Positions 1-9,345 of a stretch of DNA of 64,000 nucleotides are shown piece by piece. The notes below the pieces were generated by a model, which saw only the letters and a list, made by a program, of their open reading frames with translations, did not search any database and was not told where the DNA came from. The position numbers and the translations under genes are program-made. The number at the start of each line of letters is the position of its first letter. Within the stretch, counting starts at the first letter, position 1. The DNA is from Rhizobium sp. NXC24 (GTDB lineage Bacteria > Pseudomonadota > Alphaproteobacteria > Rhizobiales > Rhizobiaceae): assembly GCF_002944315.1 (NCBI RefSeq), contig NZ_CP024311.1, positions 2,394,501-2,458,500 of the forward strand, given 5' to 3'.

Positions 1-1447
1 GGTCGAATCCCTCCGGGGGATGGGATATTCCATCTCGACAGCAATTGCGGACATTATTGACAACAGCATCTCGGCCGAAGCTGACGTAATCAATGTCAAC
101 TTCCACTGGCGAGGCCCGGATAGCGCGATATCCATTATGGATAACGGATCGGGAATGCTTCCCATGGATCTTGAGCGCGCTATGCGACTTGGGGATAAGG
201 ATCCTTCTGATGATCGTTCGCTCGTTGACCTGGGACGTTTCGGCCTAGGCTTGAAAACAGCCTCGTTTTCGCAAGCGCGTCGGTTAACGGTCCGATCGAA
301 ACGGGATGATACGTCGGAAACACTTCGATGGGATCTTGATCTTTTGCGGGCGGATCCTCAGGGGCGATGGTTGTTGCTGGAAGGTTGCCAACCTGGATCT
401 GAACAATTTTTCGCAGCCCTTGAACCACTCACACGGGGCACCTTGGTACTCTGGGAGGTTCTGGATCGGGTCGTGCCCCCGGGGTCGAGCGACAAGGATT
501 TCTTGCAGGTCATTGACCGGGTGGAACAGCACCTTTCGATGGTCTTTCATCGCTTTTTGGAGCGCAAATCAATCGACATCAAGATCAACGACGTCTCCAT
601 CAAGCCATGGGATCCGTTCTTGCGCTCACGGGCAGATACATGGCGCTCAGGTGAAAATGCGATGGTGGTGGACGGTCATCGTATTAACTTCGAAGGTTTT
701 GTTCTGCCTCATAAGGATCGGCTACCACCTAAGATTTATGAAGACTCTGCGGGTCCCGACGGTTGGACCGCTCAACAGGGATTTTATGTGTATCGCAATG
801 AACGTCTCTTGGTTGCTGGTAACTGGCTTGGTTTAGGACGTGGCCGGTCGTGGACTAAAGAAGAGCCTTTCAGGCTCGCCCGGATACGCCTCGACATACC
901 GAATACAGCAGATGAGGACTGGAAGATCGACATCCGGAAATCGATTGCTCGCCCTCCCCATGCCGCGCGACCACGCCTGTCCATTTTTGCCGAGGATGTC
1001 AGGCAGCGCGCCCGCCGGGTTTTCGCTTTTCGAGGGAAGTCTGAACGGCGCAGTTCTGTTGGTCTCGTCGCGCCCGTCTGGGAGGTCGAGAGATTGAAGA
1101 ACGGCATGCGATATCGGGTCGATCAAACTCACCCGGCAATCGCCGCTGTTCTGGAGCATGCGGGAGACCTCAGGCAGGATGTCATTGCCATGCTTCGCGT
1201 GATTGAGGAGACGGTTCCAGTCCAGCAGATCTGGCTCGATACCGCTGAAGCCAAAGAGACCCCGAAGACGGGCTTCGATGGCGCACCTCCTGAGGAAGTA
1301 CGGTCGGTTATGCAAACCGTTTTCAACAATTTGGTGAACCGGAAGGGTTTGTCCGAGGAACAGGCACGCAGGCACCTCAGCACGACAGATCCATTTGATA
1401 ACTGGCCGTCGTTTCTGGACACGATGACGGCATCCAGGAGAACATGA
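1..1447 (+). CDS. MORC/MutL-type GHKL ATPase (5' partial)
   Basis: ATP-binding subunit of a defence-type operon. The Bergerat fold is readable: an acidic-Asn helix (IIDNS, residues 12-16 counted from the ATG at 20), DNGSGM (41-46) and GRFGLGLKTAS (72-82). The frame is open upstream of that ATG (in-frame codons at 2-19 read VESLRG, which fits the family motif before GYS), so the true start lies left of the window and the protein is longer than the 475 residues seen. GHKL ATPases of the MORC/MutL group are known computationally from restriction-modification gene neighbourhoods; they dimerise on ATP and are thought to remodel or clamp DNA. The stop at 1445-1447 is one base before the Z1 gene start, so the two are translationally coupled. 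Phage defence as the role is inferred from neighbours. Confidence 0.85.
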   Translation, partial: VESLRGMGYSISTAIADIIDNSISAEADVINVNFHWRGPDSAISIMDNGSGMLPMDLERAMRLGDKDPSDDRSLVDLGRFGLGLKTASFSQARRLTVRSKRDDTSETLRWDLDLLRADPQGRWLLLEGCQPGSEQFFAALEPLTRGTLVLWEVLDRVVPPGSSDKDFLQVIDRVEQHLSMVFHRFLERKSIDIKINDVSIKPWDPFLRSRADTWRSGENAMVVDGHRINFEGFVLPHKDRLPPKIYEDSAGPDGWTAQQGFYVYRNERLLVAGNWLGLGRGRSWTKEEPFRLARIRLDIPNTADEDWKIDIRKSIARPPHAARPRLSIFAEDVRQRARRVFAFRGKSERRSSVGLVAPVWEVERLKNGMRYRVDQTHPAIAAVLEHAGDLRQDVIAMLRVIEETVPVQQIWLDTAEAKETPKTGFDGAPPEEVRSVMQTVFNNLVNRKGLSEEQARRHLSTTDPFDNWPSFLDTMTASRRT

Positions 1448-1448
1448 A

Positions 1449-4253
1449 TTGAGCACTCAAAGCGTAATCAAATTTGCACAGGAACTCCTAGTCGATGAGG
1501 AGGGTACACCGATCAGCCCGGCACTCATCAATTCGAAGATCGATCAGGTGCTCGCATTCAAGCCAGCTTGGAAGCAAGACTTCGACCGCGACGCAGCGGT
1601 GACTGAACTTGTGAGGAGGTTCAGTCTATGGGTCGGGATTGATACCAAAATCAGCAGCGACGATGGACATAAACCGTGGCTGAATTCTGCCAGGAAGGCT
1701 GACTGGCGGTATTGGCAAAGATACCGGGAATACCTCGAAGCCAAAATGTCAGTCGTAGCAGTGGACGGTCTGGATCGATCGACGGACACCATCCTCGATA
1801 TGCTGGAGGATCCACTCAGGGACGGCCAATGGGATCGACGTGGGCTGGTTGTTGGTCATGTTCAATCAGGTAAAACCGGGAATTACACCGGATTGATATG
1901 CAAGGCCGCAGACGCAGGATACAAGATTGTCATCGTGCTCGCAGGCCTCCACAACAATCTTCGGTCGCAGACTCAAATGCGCCTCGATGAAGGATTTCTA
2001 GGCTACGAAACCCGGCCGATTGCTGACGACATCCGGCAGATAGGTGTTGGGCTGATTGACCGTGATCCCTTCATACGCCCAAATTACGTAACCAATCGCA
2101 CAAACAACGGCGACTTCAGCACTGCACGTGCAAACAACCTTGGCATCACGCCCGAGCAGCGTCCTTGGCTGTTTGTCGTCAAGAAAAACAAGACCGTTCT
2201 TGAGCGATTGCTGGGCTGGCTCAGGCAGCACGTGGCAGACGGAAAAGATGAACACGGGCGAAAGATTATACAGCGTCTTCCATTGCTCCTGATCGATGAT
2301 GAAGCTGATCACGCCTCCGTCGACACTGGGGAACAGGTCTTCGATGAGGAAGGCTTGCCAGACCCGGACTATCAGCCCAAGGCGATCAACAGCCTCACAC
2401 GTAAGATCCTTCATACATTCGCGCGATCCGCGTATGTAGGTTACACGGCCACACCCTTCGCGAACATCTTTATTCATGAGCGCGGCGCAACGACCGAGGA
2501 AGGCCCCGACCTCTTCCCGTCAGCTTTCATAGTCAACTTGGCTGCACCTTCGAACTACATCGGCCCCGCCCAGATATTTGGTCTGAAAAATGGCGCGGAG
2601 CGATCAGACGGGCTGCCGCTCTACAGGGAAGTAGATGATCACGTTTCAGAAGATGGTAAGGGCGGTTGGATGCCGCACTCGCATAAGAACGGCTACGTCC
2701 CGAAAATTGACCGGAAAAGTGGAATTCCGGAATCGCTTGAAAAGGCGATCTACTCTTTCCTCCTGACGTGCGCCGTCCGACATCTGCGGGGGCAGAGTGA
2801 AGAGCATTCGTCGATGCTGATCCACGTGACCCGTTTTACATCCGTCCAGAAGGCTGTTCACGAACGAGTTGACGAATTCCTCCGCGAAGTGAAGCAGCGC
2901 TTGACACGGCGCATTGGAAATAACGAGACCGAGACACGGCTGCGCAATCTTTGGGAAGAGGATTTCGTCCCGACCACCGAAGCAGCCGCCGAAGACTTTT
3001 CGCACCTCTCCGGTGATCCCGAAATTCCCGATTGGGACGACGTCCTTAACGGCCTGTTGTCTGTCATCAACGACATTGATGTGCGGATGATCAACGGGAC
3101 CGCCAAGGACGCTCTTGATTACGCTGATCGAAAAGGGCTCAAGGTTATAGCAGTTGGCGGTGATAAGCTCTCGCGTGGCCTGACCTTGGAAGGACTATGC
3201 ACGAGCTACTTCTTGCGAACGTCGAAGATGTACGACTCCCTTATGCAGATGGGCCGCTGGTTCGGATATCGCCCGGGATACATAGATCTATGCCGACTAT
3301 ACACGACCTCTGAGCTGGCCGACTGGTTTGGTCATATCGCGGACGCTGCCGAGGAGCTGCGTCAGGAATTTGATCTGATGGCCGAAGCTGGCGCAACGCC
3401 TCGTGAATATGGCTTGAAGGTTCAATCCCACCCTGTCCTTATGGTAACTTCACGCCTGAAGATGAGATCATCGAAGAGTTTGATGTTGTCATTCAGCGGG
3501 CAGGTTTCTGAAACTATTACCCTCCACAAAGAACCGGCAGTTCTCGAACGAAATTGCAGAGCTCTCGCCAGTCTGATCGATGGATTGGGACCGGGCGATA
3601 TAAATCCTCAACGAGAACGAGATGGAAGCGTCCAGCAATGGCGCGGCATTCTCTGGAACTCTGTTCCATCGTCTCAAGTCACCGCTTTTCTGGCCGCCTA
3701 TCAAACACATCCGGACGCGTACAAGGTCAATAACGCCCTGTTGTCGGAGTTCATAACAAAAATGAACGCTTACGGAGAGCTAACGGAGTTCTCCGTTGCC
3801 CTAATCGGCGCCCGAGGCGGGGCAACTTTCGATGTGACGAAGACAATTTCAATCGAAATGCTGAAGCGCAGCGCGAAGGGCGCGCCAGACCGATACTCGA
3901 TCGGCCGGCTGCTCTCGCCCCGCGACGAGACAATAGACCTGTCCAGTGAGGAGTACAGCGAGGCCCTACGATTAACACAACTTGGTTGGAAGCCGGATCC
4001 CGCCAGATCAAAATCTGAAACACCCCCGACTGACCCGTCAGGCCCGGCTATCCGCACCGTCCGTGGCCAACGACATCCAGAACGCGGCCTGCTCCTTCTG
4101 TATGTTCTGGATCCCAAAGAGGCCGAGCTGGTTGACGAATTGCCGCCGGTGGTCGCCATGGGCCTAAGCTTTCCCTCAAGTGACTCCGGTACGAAGGTTG
4201 AATACCGTGTGACCAACATTCTCTGGACCCAGGAGTACGGCGGTGCAGACTGA
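1449..4253 (+). CDS. Z1-domain SF2-like ATPase
   Basis: Large (934 aa) P-loop protein of the Z1 family. Visible motifs are a Walker A-like VQSGKT (residues 138-143), a Walker B/DEAD-type box IDDEADH (282-288), a motif-III-like GYTATPFAN (331-339), and downstream motifs LSRGLTLEG near 570 and MGRWFGYRPG near 600 with the arginines expected of helicase motif VI. It should therefore hydrolyse ATP and translocate on or remodel nucleic acid. The start is TTG at 1449 with AGGAG at 1436-1440; the only nearby ATG (1444) stops after one codon. It overlaps the next gene by 11 bases. Z1 proteins are known from loci encoding MORC ATPases, DUF4420 and AIPR proteins. Substrate and role are inferred. Confidence 0.88.
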   Translation: MSTQSVIKFAQELLVDEEGTPISPALINSKIDQVLAFKPAWKQDFDRDAAVTELVRRFSLWVGIDTKISSDDGHKPWLNSARKADWRYWQRYREYLEAKMSVVAVDGLDRSTDTILDMLEDPLRDGQWDRRGLVVGHVQSGKTGNYTGLICKAADAGYKIVIVLAGLHNNLRSQTQMRLDEGFLGYETRPIADDIRQIGVGLIDRDPFIRPNYVTNRTNNGDFSTARANNLGITPEQRPWLFVVKKNKTVLERLLGWLRQHVADGKDEHGRKIIQRLPLLLIDDEADHASVDTGEQVFDEEGLPDPDYQPKAINSLTRKILHTFARSAYVGYTATPFANIFIHERGATTEEGPDLFPSAFIVNLAAPSNYIGPAQIFGLKNGAERSDGLPLYREVDDHVSEDGKGGWMPHSHKNGYVPKIDRKSGIPESLEKAIYSFLLTCAVRHLRGQSEEHSSMLIHVTRFTSVQKAVHERVDEFLREVKQRLTRRIGNNETETRLRNLWEEDFVPTTEAAAEDFSHLSGDPEIPDWDDVLNGLLSVINDIDVRMINGTAKDALDYADRKGLKVIAVGGDKLSRGLTLEGLCTSYFLRTSKMYDSLMQMGRWFGYRPGYIDLCRLYTTSELADWFGHIADAAEELRQEFDLMAEAGATPREYGLKVQSHPVLMVTSRLKMRSSKSLMLSFSGQVSETITLHKEPAVLERNCRALASLIDGLGPGDINPQRERDGSVQQWRGILWNSVPSSQVTAFLAAYQTHPDAYKVNNALLSEFITKMNAYGELTEFSVALIGARGGATFDVTKTISIEMLKRSAKGAPDRYSIGRLLSPRDETIDLSSEEYSEALRLTQLGWKPDPARSKSETPPTDPSGPAIRTVRGQRHPERGLLLLYVLDPKEAELVDELPPVVAMGLSFPSSDSGTKVEYRVTNILWTQEYGGAD

Positions 4254-5256
4254 CCCTAACGAACTTCAGGTCGCGTGGGCGGCTCTCGCCAACGAACGTA
4301 AGGACTCGGGCTACCTTAGCATCGCTCTTGGAAGTGCAGGACCACGCTTTAGAGGGGGAATCCGTTACCCCGATCATCAGGAAGTATTGCTCGTAGGCTT
4401 CAATCTTCAATCCCCTCCGCAAAAGCAGATGCTGCCGGTTGGCCGGGGATTCAAAGTGGAGGTTTCTTCCGAACCTCTTGGCCCCGGTTTCAGCCTGTGG
4501 GTAGCATTGGAGCGGCAGCCTGGTGCTATCGCTGATCTCTTCACACAGATGGCAGAAGACGCAATCGAGGCTCTCTCGACACCTACGGCGGGATCGGAAG
4601 TGTATCTCCTTTCAGTTTTGATTGCCAGGATCCGGGCTTGGCAGGATTTCATGGAGCGTCCTCGCGCAGGTCGGCTCTCACAGGAAGAGGAGATCGGATT
4701 GTTCGGCGAAGTAGCATTCTTGGAGATGCTACTTGCCGAGCAAGTTCATCCCGACAAGGCTCTTTCATCATGGGTTGGGCCGCGAGGGGGACTACAAGAC
4801 TTCATTACCGACACCGCTGGCGTCGAGATCAAAACCAATCTACGTCCCGCAGGTTTTCCAGTCACAATAAGTTCGCTCGAGCAATTGGACACCTTCGATG
4901 GCAAACTCGTCCTTCTAGGAGCGCTACGCCTGACAATGCAGAACGAGGGCCGCACTCTGCCGAGCCTCATAGATGACATCCGGCATGAACTCGAGCCCTT
5001 TCCAGGAGCACTGGGCAACTTCAATCGGTCACTGCTTTTTGCGGGTTTCGATGATTCAAGCGCTGACGAGTACACCCGCAGCTATTCAGTTTCGCAGCGC
5101 CGAATATTTCACGTTGGTGACGATTTTCCCTGCCTTCGTCGCGGGTTGGTTTCGACGGCCATCAGAAGCGCGGTCTATGAACTTGAACTCGATATGATTG
5201 ACGGCTCTTCCAACGATCTGGGCCCAGTCCTGCTGCATTTTGGAGTTAACACGTAA
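4243..5256 (+). CDS. PD-(D/E)XK motif protein (DUF4420 type)
   Basis: Candidate nuclease subunit, 337 aa. The core shows GEVAFLE (residues 155-161), an Asp in LQDFI (186) and the E-x-K tripeptide in VEIKT (195-197), the usual acid/acid/lysine layout of PD-(D/E)XK nucleases. The start is GTG at 4243, inside the 3' end of the Z1 gene, with AGGAG at 4231-4235; no better start exists downstream before the conserved region. The stop TAA shares its last base with the ATG of the AIPR gene. In related loci this family always travels with Z1 and AIPR genes, so it probably supplies the cutting activity of the complex. Nuclease activity is inferred from the motif, not shown. Confidence 0.82.
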   Translation: MQTDPNELQVAWAALANERKDSGYLSIALGSAGPRFRGGIRYPDHQEVLLVGFNLQSPPQKQMLPVGRGFKVEVSSEPLGPGFSLWVALERQPGAIADLFTQMAEDAIEALSTPTAGSEVYLLSVLIARIRAWQDFMERPRAGRLSQEEEIGLFGEVAFLEMLLAEQVHPDKALSSWVGPRGGLQDFITDTAGVEIKTNLRPAGFPVTISSLEQLDTFDGKLVLLGALRLTMQNEGRTLPSLIDDIRHELEPFPGALGNFNRSLLFAGFDDSSADEYTRSYSVSQRRIFHVGDDFPCLRRGLVSTAIRSAVYELELDMIDGSSNDLGPVLLHFGVNT

Positions 5257-7028
5257 TGACACTTGAAGAATTCCTTTCGCAAACTCAGGCTGACGTTCAG
5301 GCAATGGTGAACGAGCAACTTGCGACGGATTCATGGTTGAACTCGGAGACTGCATTCACCGAGATCGTGATGCAGCACATGTCAGAGTGCGGGATGACTT
5401 TCGAGCCGACTGCTCTGCGAATCGAGCGAAAAATAGGTACATCGAACGTTAAGTTAAACGGGTACGCCGTCTCGGACGACGCTGACCAAGTCGATCTTTT
5501 CGTCACCATTTACAAGGCGACGGATAAGATTGAGAGCATACCTGACTCAGAGGTCACACGCGTTGCCGAGCAGTGCATCAAATTTCTGGGGCAGTCTGCC
5601 GATGGCCGTGTAGTGGAACTTATCGATCCTTCCGACGATGCTTACGAGTTCAGCCACACAATCAAGTCCTGTTACTCAGATCTTGATCAGGTGCGAGTCT
5701 ACGTCCTTACGGATATGCTGACAAAAACCAAGATCTACAAGGCCCGTGAGGTTGCCGGCAAAGCGGTAAAGCTCGAAGTCATGGATATCGAGCGACTCCA
5801 TCGTCATTGGTCCGAGGGAAAACCGAGAGACGAACTTGTTGTGAATTTTGAGGAGGTCTGCGGAACGCCGCTTCCTTGCGTTTACGTGCCGGGCGAGAAC
5901 GAGGACTACGACTACGCATTGACCGCGATCCCCGGGCAAGCCCTCCGCTTGCTTTATGAGCGATATGGCGCGCGCCTCCTTGAAGCGAACGTCCGATCAT
6001 TCCTGAGCCAGACGGGGAAAGTGAACAAGGGTATTCGGGAAACACTCAGAGACACGCCTGAACGCTTTATGGCATACAACAACGGGATCGTCGTGATTGC
6101 CGATGAGGTGAGTCTCGGGAAGGCATTGGATGGTTCCACCGGACTGTCCTGGCTGAAGGGCATGCAAATTGTGAATGGTGGACAGACCACCGCGTCGATC
6201 TATTTCACGAAGCGCCGAAACCCGGAAACGGATCTGTCCCGGGTGCGCGTCCCCGCCAAGATTATTGTTCTTCATCGCCATGACCCTGAAGCGGAGGAAG
6301 CCCTGATCGGGGACATCTCGAAGTTCGCCAACAGTCAGAATGCGGTAAAAGTAAGCGACCTCTCCGCGAACAAGCCCTTCCATGTCGAAGTAGAGAAGCT
6401 CGCCAATTCAACCTATTTGCCGGACGGAACGGGGCGATGGTTTTATGAGCGCGCAGCCGGCAGCTACAATGTGCTGCTTGCCCGCGAGGGCACCACCCCC
6501 TCCAAGCTGAAGAAACTCAAGGATAGCATCCCTCCTGCACGCAAGATCACCAAAACCGATCTCGCAAAGTATTTGCAGGCATGGGCAGGCAGGGCTGATC
6601 TCGTCTCCTTGGGCAACCAGAAGAACTTTGACCGCTTCATGGCGGACGATGCCTCAGAGATCATGCCGGATGTATCAGCCTATAAGGAAATGATCGCCAA
6701 GGCGATTATCTTCAAGACCACCCATAAGATTGTCAATTCACGGGGCTATCCACAAGCCAAAGCGAACATAACGGTATACTCCATTACCGTCCTATCTCAC
6801 CTTACCAAGGGACGGCTCGCGCTCGATGCGATCTGGCAACGCCAGTCAGTTTCACCGCAACTACATTCCTATATTGGTGATATTGTTTCCAGCGTGGAAG
6901 AGGTACTCCGGCAGACAGCCGGATCGAGACAGATCTCAGAATGGGCAAAGAAGGAGGAGTGCCTCAGGGTCGTACTGAACGCGCCGTTCAATAGTCCGCC
7001 GTCGGGGCTTCCGGAGCTTTCCAGATGA
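5256..7028 (+). CDS. AIPR (abortive infection phage resistance) protein
   Basis: 590-aa member of the AIPR family, originally named for lactococcal abortive-infection proteins. Diagnostic stretches are FMAYNNGI (residues 271-278), QIVNGGQTTA (304-313) and the ISKFANSQN segment near 350. Its first codon overlaps the stop of the PD-(D/E)XK gene by one base (TAATG), and its stop overlaps the next start by four (ATGA), so it sits in the middle of a fully coupled five-gene operon. The biochemical activity of AIPR proteins is not settled. Position between a nuclease-fold gene and an EcoRII-N-like gene suggests a structural or effector role in one complex. Confidence 0.87.
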   Translation: MTLEEFLSQTQADVQAMVNEQLATDSWLNSETAFTEIVMQHMSECGMTFEPTALRIERKIGTSNVKLNGYAVSDDADQVDLFVTIYKATDKIESIPDSEVTRVAEQCIKFLGQSADGRVVELIDPSDDAYEFSHTIKSCYSDLDQVRVYVLTDMLTKTKIYKAREVAGKAVKLEVMDIERLHRHWSEGKPRDELVVNFEEVCGTPLPCVYVPGENEDYDYALTAIPGQALRLLYERYGARLLEANVRSFLSQTGKVNKGIRETLRDTPERFMAYNNGIVVIADEVSLGKALDGSTGLSWLKGMQIVNGGQTTASIYFTKRRNPETDLSRVRVPAKIIVLHRHDPEAEEALIGDISKFANSQNAVKVSDLSANKPFHVEVEKLANSTYLPDGTGRWFYERAAGSYNVLLAREGTTPSKLKKLKDSIPPARKITKTDLAKYLQAWAGRADLVSLGNQKNFDRFMADDASEIMPDVSAYKEMIAKAIIFKTTHKIVNSRGYPQAKANITVYSITVLSHLTKGRLALDAIWQRQSVSPQLHSYIGDIVSSVEEVLRQTAGSRQISEWAKKEECLRVVLNAPFNSPPSGLPELSR

Positions 7029-7600
7029 GCTCGTCGCGGTTTTGCGGCGTTGTTGTGAAGCTTTTGAGCGTTGTGGAAACGGACTCCTCAAGATCCAACC
7101 AGCATGAGTTCAATGGATCCCGCGCTCTCATCGGCCTTTTCGGAACGGAACAGCCTCAACGCTTCAAAGCTCTGTTCTTGCGATTGGAAGACGGTGGCGA
7201 AATAGCTCGCTCAGATGGCTCCCTTACCTGGTATGATGCGAGAGCTCGACATCCAACGCGCTCGGAGTACCGCCTCTACTACTACGACAATCCTGTAACC
7301 AAGCGCGCCATGCCCGGTGATACCATCATCATCGGGCTGAAGACCGATGGAAGTCTGGTCGTACTTTTCATATCGACGTTGAGCAAGGCTGCAGCTTTTG
7401 TCTACGCGATGTTCGGGATCGAAATCGCGCCCGGTGCGGCCTTCATATCAATCGATGCTACCGCAAGTAACATGGCGCTGGGAGTGGATTCTGATGACAC
7501 TGGCTGGGAGGGGGATGACACTGACGCGTTACCGGAAAGCAATTTTGATCTCACCATCATCAGAAAGATGCAGGAGATCCTCAACCGCGTGACCGACTAG
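7025..7600 (+). CDS. stand-alone EcoRII-N-like (B3-fold) DNA-binding protein
   Basis: 191-aa protein, last gene of the plus operon. Its N-terminal two thirds line up by eye with the effector-binding domain of EcoRII: VKLLSVVETD (residues 11-20) against the KRLSxNDT segment, NQHEFNG (25-31) against the HQxG segment, RSEYRLYYYDN (79-89) against TRNExRLT, and the following MPGDTIIIGL beta strand. There is no C-terminal catalytic domain and no KTTCK-type motif. The full EcoRII homologue 1.5 kb away on the other strand provides the comparison. In EcoRII this domain binds a second recognition site and controls cleavage; here it could be the DNA-sequence reader of the MORC-Z1 complex (inference). 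The start overlaps the AIPR stop by four bases. Confidence 0.6.
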   Translation: MSSSRFCGVVVKLLSVVETDSSRSNQHEFNGSRALIGLFGTEQPQRFKALFLRLEDGGEIARSDGSLTWYDARARHPTRSEYRLYYYDNPVTKRAMPGDTIIIGLKTDGSLVVLFISTLSKAAAFVYAMFGIEIAPGAAFISIDATASNMALGVDSDDTGWEGDDTDALPESNFDLTIIRKMQEILNRVTD

Positions 7601-8090
7601 CAATGTCGCAAATCCGGCGCGATTGCTTCGCAGACTGCTGCCGCAATTGCGCTGCCTGACAGAAATCTTCATTTTTGTTGGAACGCTTAACCTCGACGTA
7701 TTTCCATTCGTCCTTATCTTCAGCGTCAGTGACAAAGATGAACCAGTCGCGAACCGTATCGAAAAGCCAGCCTGAAGCTCTTATCCGCGTGTCATACACC
7801 TTTGCTTGGTAACAATGCCCTCTCCACGGCAACAGAAGCTTAGAGCCATTCAACAAAAAAACTTCTTCCCAGTTGTGTCCGGCGGTGCTCCTTTCAAGTT
7901 CCTCCAATGTCGACAAGCGCCATCCCGGAGATAGATTTTCGGGTGGGCTGAATGGAACCGCTTTACAACGCACGAGCTGTCTGGCCTGCCGAGTGATGAA
8001 CTCCACAGGATCTACAGCACCATGAAACCTCACGATAATCTCGTTGTAGAGGTCTCTCGGAATAGGAACGTAGATCGGCGCGTCGGTCAT
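7581..8090 (-). CDS. small RAMA-like protein, last gene of the R-M operon
   Basis: 169-aa protein read from the ATG at 8090 (MTDAPIYVPIPRD...); an open frame continues upstream to 8192, but that part overlaps the restriction gene and is not conserved-looking. The C-terminal half (WEEVFLLNGSKLL...WRGHCYQAKV, then a DEWKYVEVKR tail) resembles the RAMA domain, a small fold attached to restriction and adenine-methylase proteins and thought to read or bind DNA. It begins 25 bases after the EcoRII-type gene ends, so it is probably in the same transcript. Its 3' end overlaps the 3' end of the EcoRII-N-like gene on the opposite strand by 20 bases. Function is unknown and the RAMA assignment is tentative. 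Confidence 0.6.
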   Translation of the reverse strand: MTDAPIYVPIPRDLYNEIIVRFHGAVDPVEFITRQARQLVRCKAVPFSPPENLSPGWRLSTLEELERSTAGHNWEEVFLLNGSKLLLPWRGHCYQAKVYDTRIRASGWLFDTVRDWFIFVTDAEDKDEWKYVEVKRSNKNEDFCQAAQLRQQSAKQSRRICDIASRSRG

Positions 8091-8115
8091 GTCGGTTGAG
8101 CCACTCGATGTGGGG

Positions 8116-9345
8116 TCACGCTGTACGAACATCGCCGATGAATTCTTCGAACGTGATGAGATGAGGTCGCACCGTCTCAGGATAGGCATCATGAATTCCT
8201 GAGGGAACCACCAACCGCACGCCGGCTTCCGTCATTTCACGGAATTGCGCCTCCGACACGCCTTCCTGTAGCGTGAGAAGATGTTTGGTCTGTATCCTGT
8301 CCGCTTCGTTGATGATCTGTCGCCATCGATCCTTGCAGGTCGTCTTGGCGGCCAGCATGCGGAGCCGACCGGACGGGAATGCCGGATCTTCGTAGGCTGC
8401 AATACTAGGAAACAGGAAGTCCGGCCTTTTGTTGGTCTCGATAACCGGGTTGTGGACGAATGCAGTCCCCGGGGCGAGGCCTTCCTCCTCAAGGATGGCA
8501 GCAGTATGATACTCCAAGGACTTGCCCGCTCGGGATTTTCGGCTCTGCAAGATCGTGTTCGCGAGCCCGAGAAAACCATCGATCGAATGAAAGCCTTCTT
8601 TGATTTTCGGCAGCCAGCTTGCTTCCTCGATCGACTTGAAGATTTCGAACTCGCATGTCCTTCGGCGCAGCAGGCGCACGTCAGCAGTCGTTCCGGTTGC
8701 CGATCGCAATGCGATGGTTTTCGCAATGATCTCGCGCCCCGTAGGAAACTGAATGAGCCACTCGGCCGGGATCTCATGCGGCTGCAGCCAGCACGATGCC
8801 CGCGACGGGGGAGACCAACTGAAGAGATCAGCCTGCGGCTCGGACACGCCAGGCCGCCAGATTACCGGTATCTTTGGTTCGACAGGGCCCAAGCGCTCTT
8901 CAATCAGATCAGCCTCTGTCCCTTCGCCGCCGCACACCCATACGTGGCAATCGGCCGGGGTAGCGTCAGTTTCTGGTCTGAACGCGAAGACCGCAAGTGC
9001 GCCTGTGCTATCGGGATCCAGCAGTGCTGACTGCGCTCCGCCGAACCCGGTCAGCCGCGTTTCGTTGCGGGTCTTTCCGTGAAGCTTCGAATTGTACCAG
9101 ATCGCTCTGATGGTCTGCACATCCGGGTGAGAGTCGACATACAGCTCGAATTTGGCATCGGGGTTCAGAACTTCCGGCTTCTTGATGCTCGGCACCATCT
9201 CGAACAGGAATTCTTTGGGAATGTAAGGCCCAGCCTGATGGCTTTTGTTGGCCAGGGTGTCGTTCCCGGACAGGCGCTTGGCGTACCAGACGAATCCGGG
9301 GCGGCCGAACTCATCCATCCAGTCGGTCAGATCCGCCAACGCCAT
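8116..9345 (-). CDS. EcoRII-type type IIE restriction endonuclease
   Basis: 409 aa, close to the length of EcoRII, and matching its layout. N-terminal effector domain: YAKRLSGNDT (21-30), HQAG (36-39), KTRNETRLTGFGG (91-103), LDPDSTGALAVFAF. Catalytic domain: SRKSRAGKSLE (268-278), KRPDFLFPS (306-314) and LAAKTTCKDRWRQ (331-343), which holds the lysines and the upstream Asp of the PD-(D/E)XK site. Such enzymes cut at CCWGG after binding two copies of the site. With a Dcm-like methylase next door the same specificity is likely. The start at 9345 has GAGGG about nine bases upstream and overlaps the vsr 3' end by 35 bases; an ATG at 9318 is an alternative. Part of a dcm-vsr-restriction operon. 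Confidence 0.93.
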   Translation of the reverse strand: MALADLTDWMDEFGRPGFVWYAKRLSGNDTLANKSHQAGPYIPKEFLFEMVPSIKKPEVLNPDAKFELYVDSHPDVQTIRAIWYNSKLHGKTRNETRLTGFGGAQSALLDPDSTGALAVFAFRPETDATPADCHVWVCGGEGTEADLIEERLGPVEPKIPVIWRPGVSEPQADLFSWSPPSRASCWLQPHEIPAEWLIQFPTGREIIAKTIALRSATGTTADVRLLRRRTCEFEIFKSIEEASWLPKIKEGFHSIDGFLGLANTILQSRKSRAGKSLEYHTAAILEEEGLAPGTAFVHNPVIETNKRPDFLFPSIAAYEDPAFPSGRLRMLAAKTTCKDRWRQIINEADRIQTKHLLTLQEGVSEAQFREMTEAGVRLVVPSGIHDAYPETVRPHLITFEEFIGDVRTA

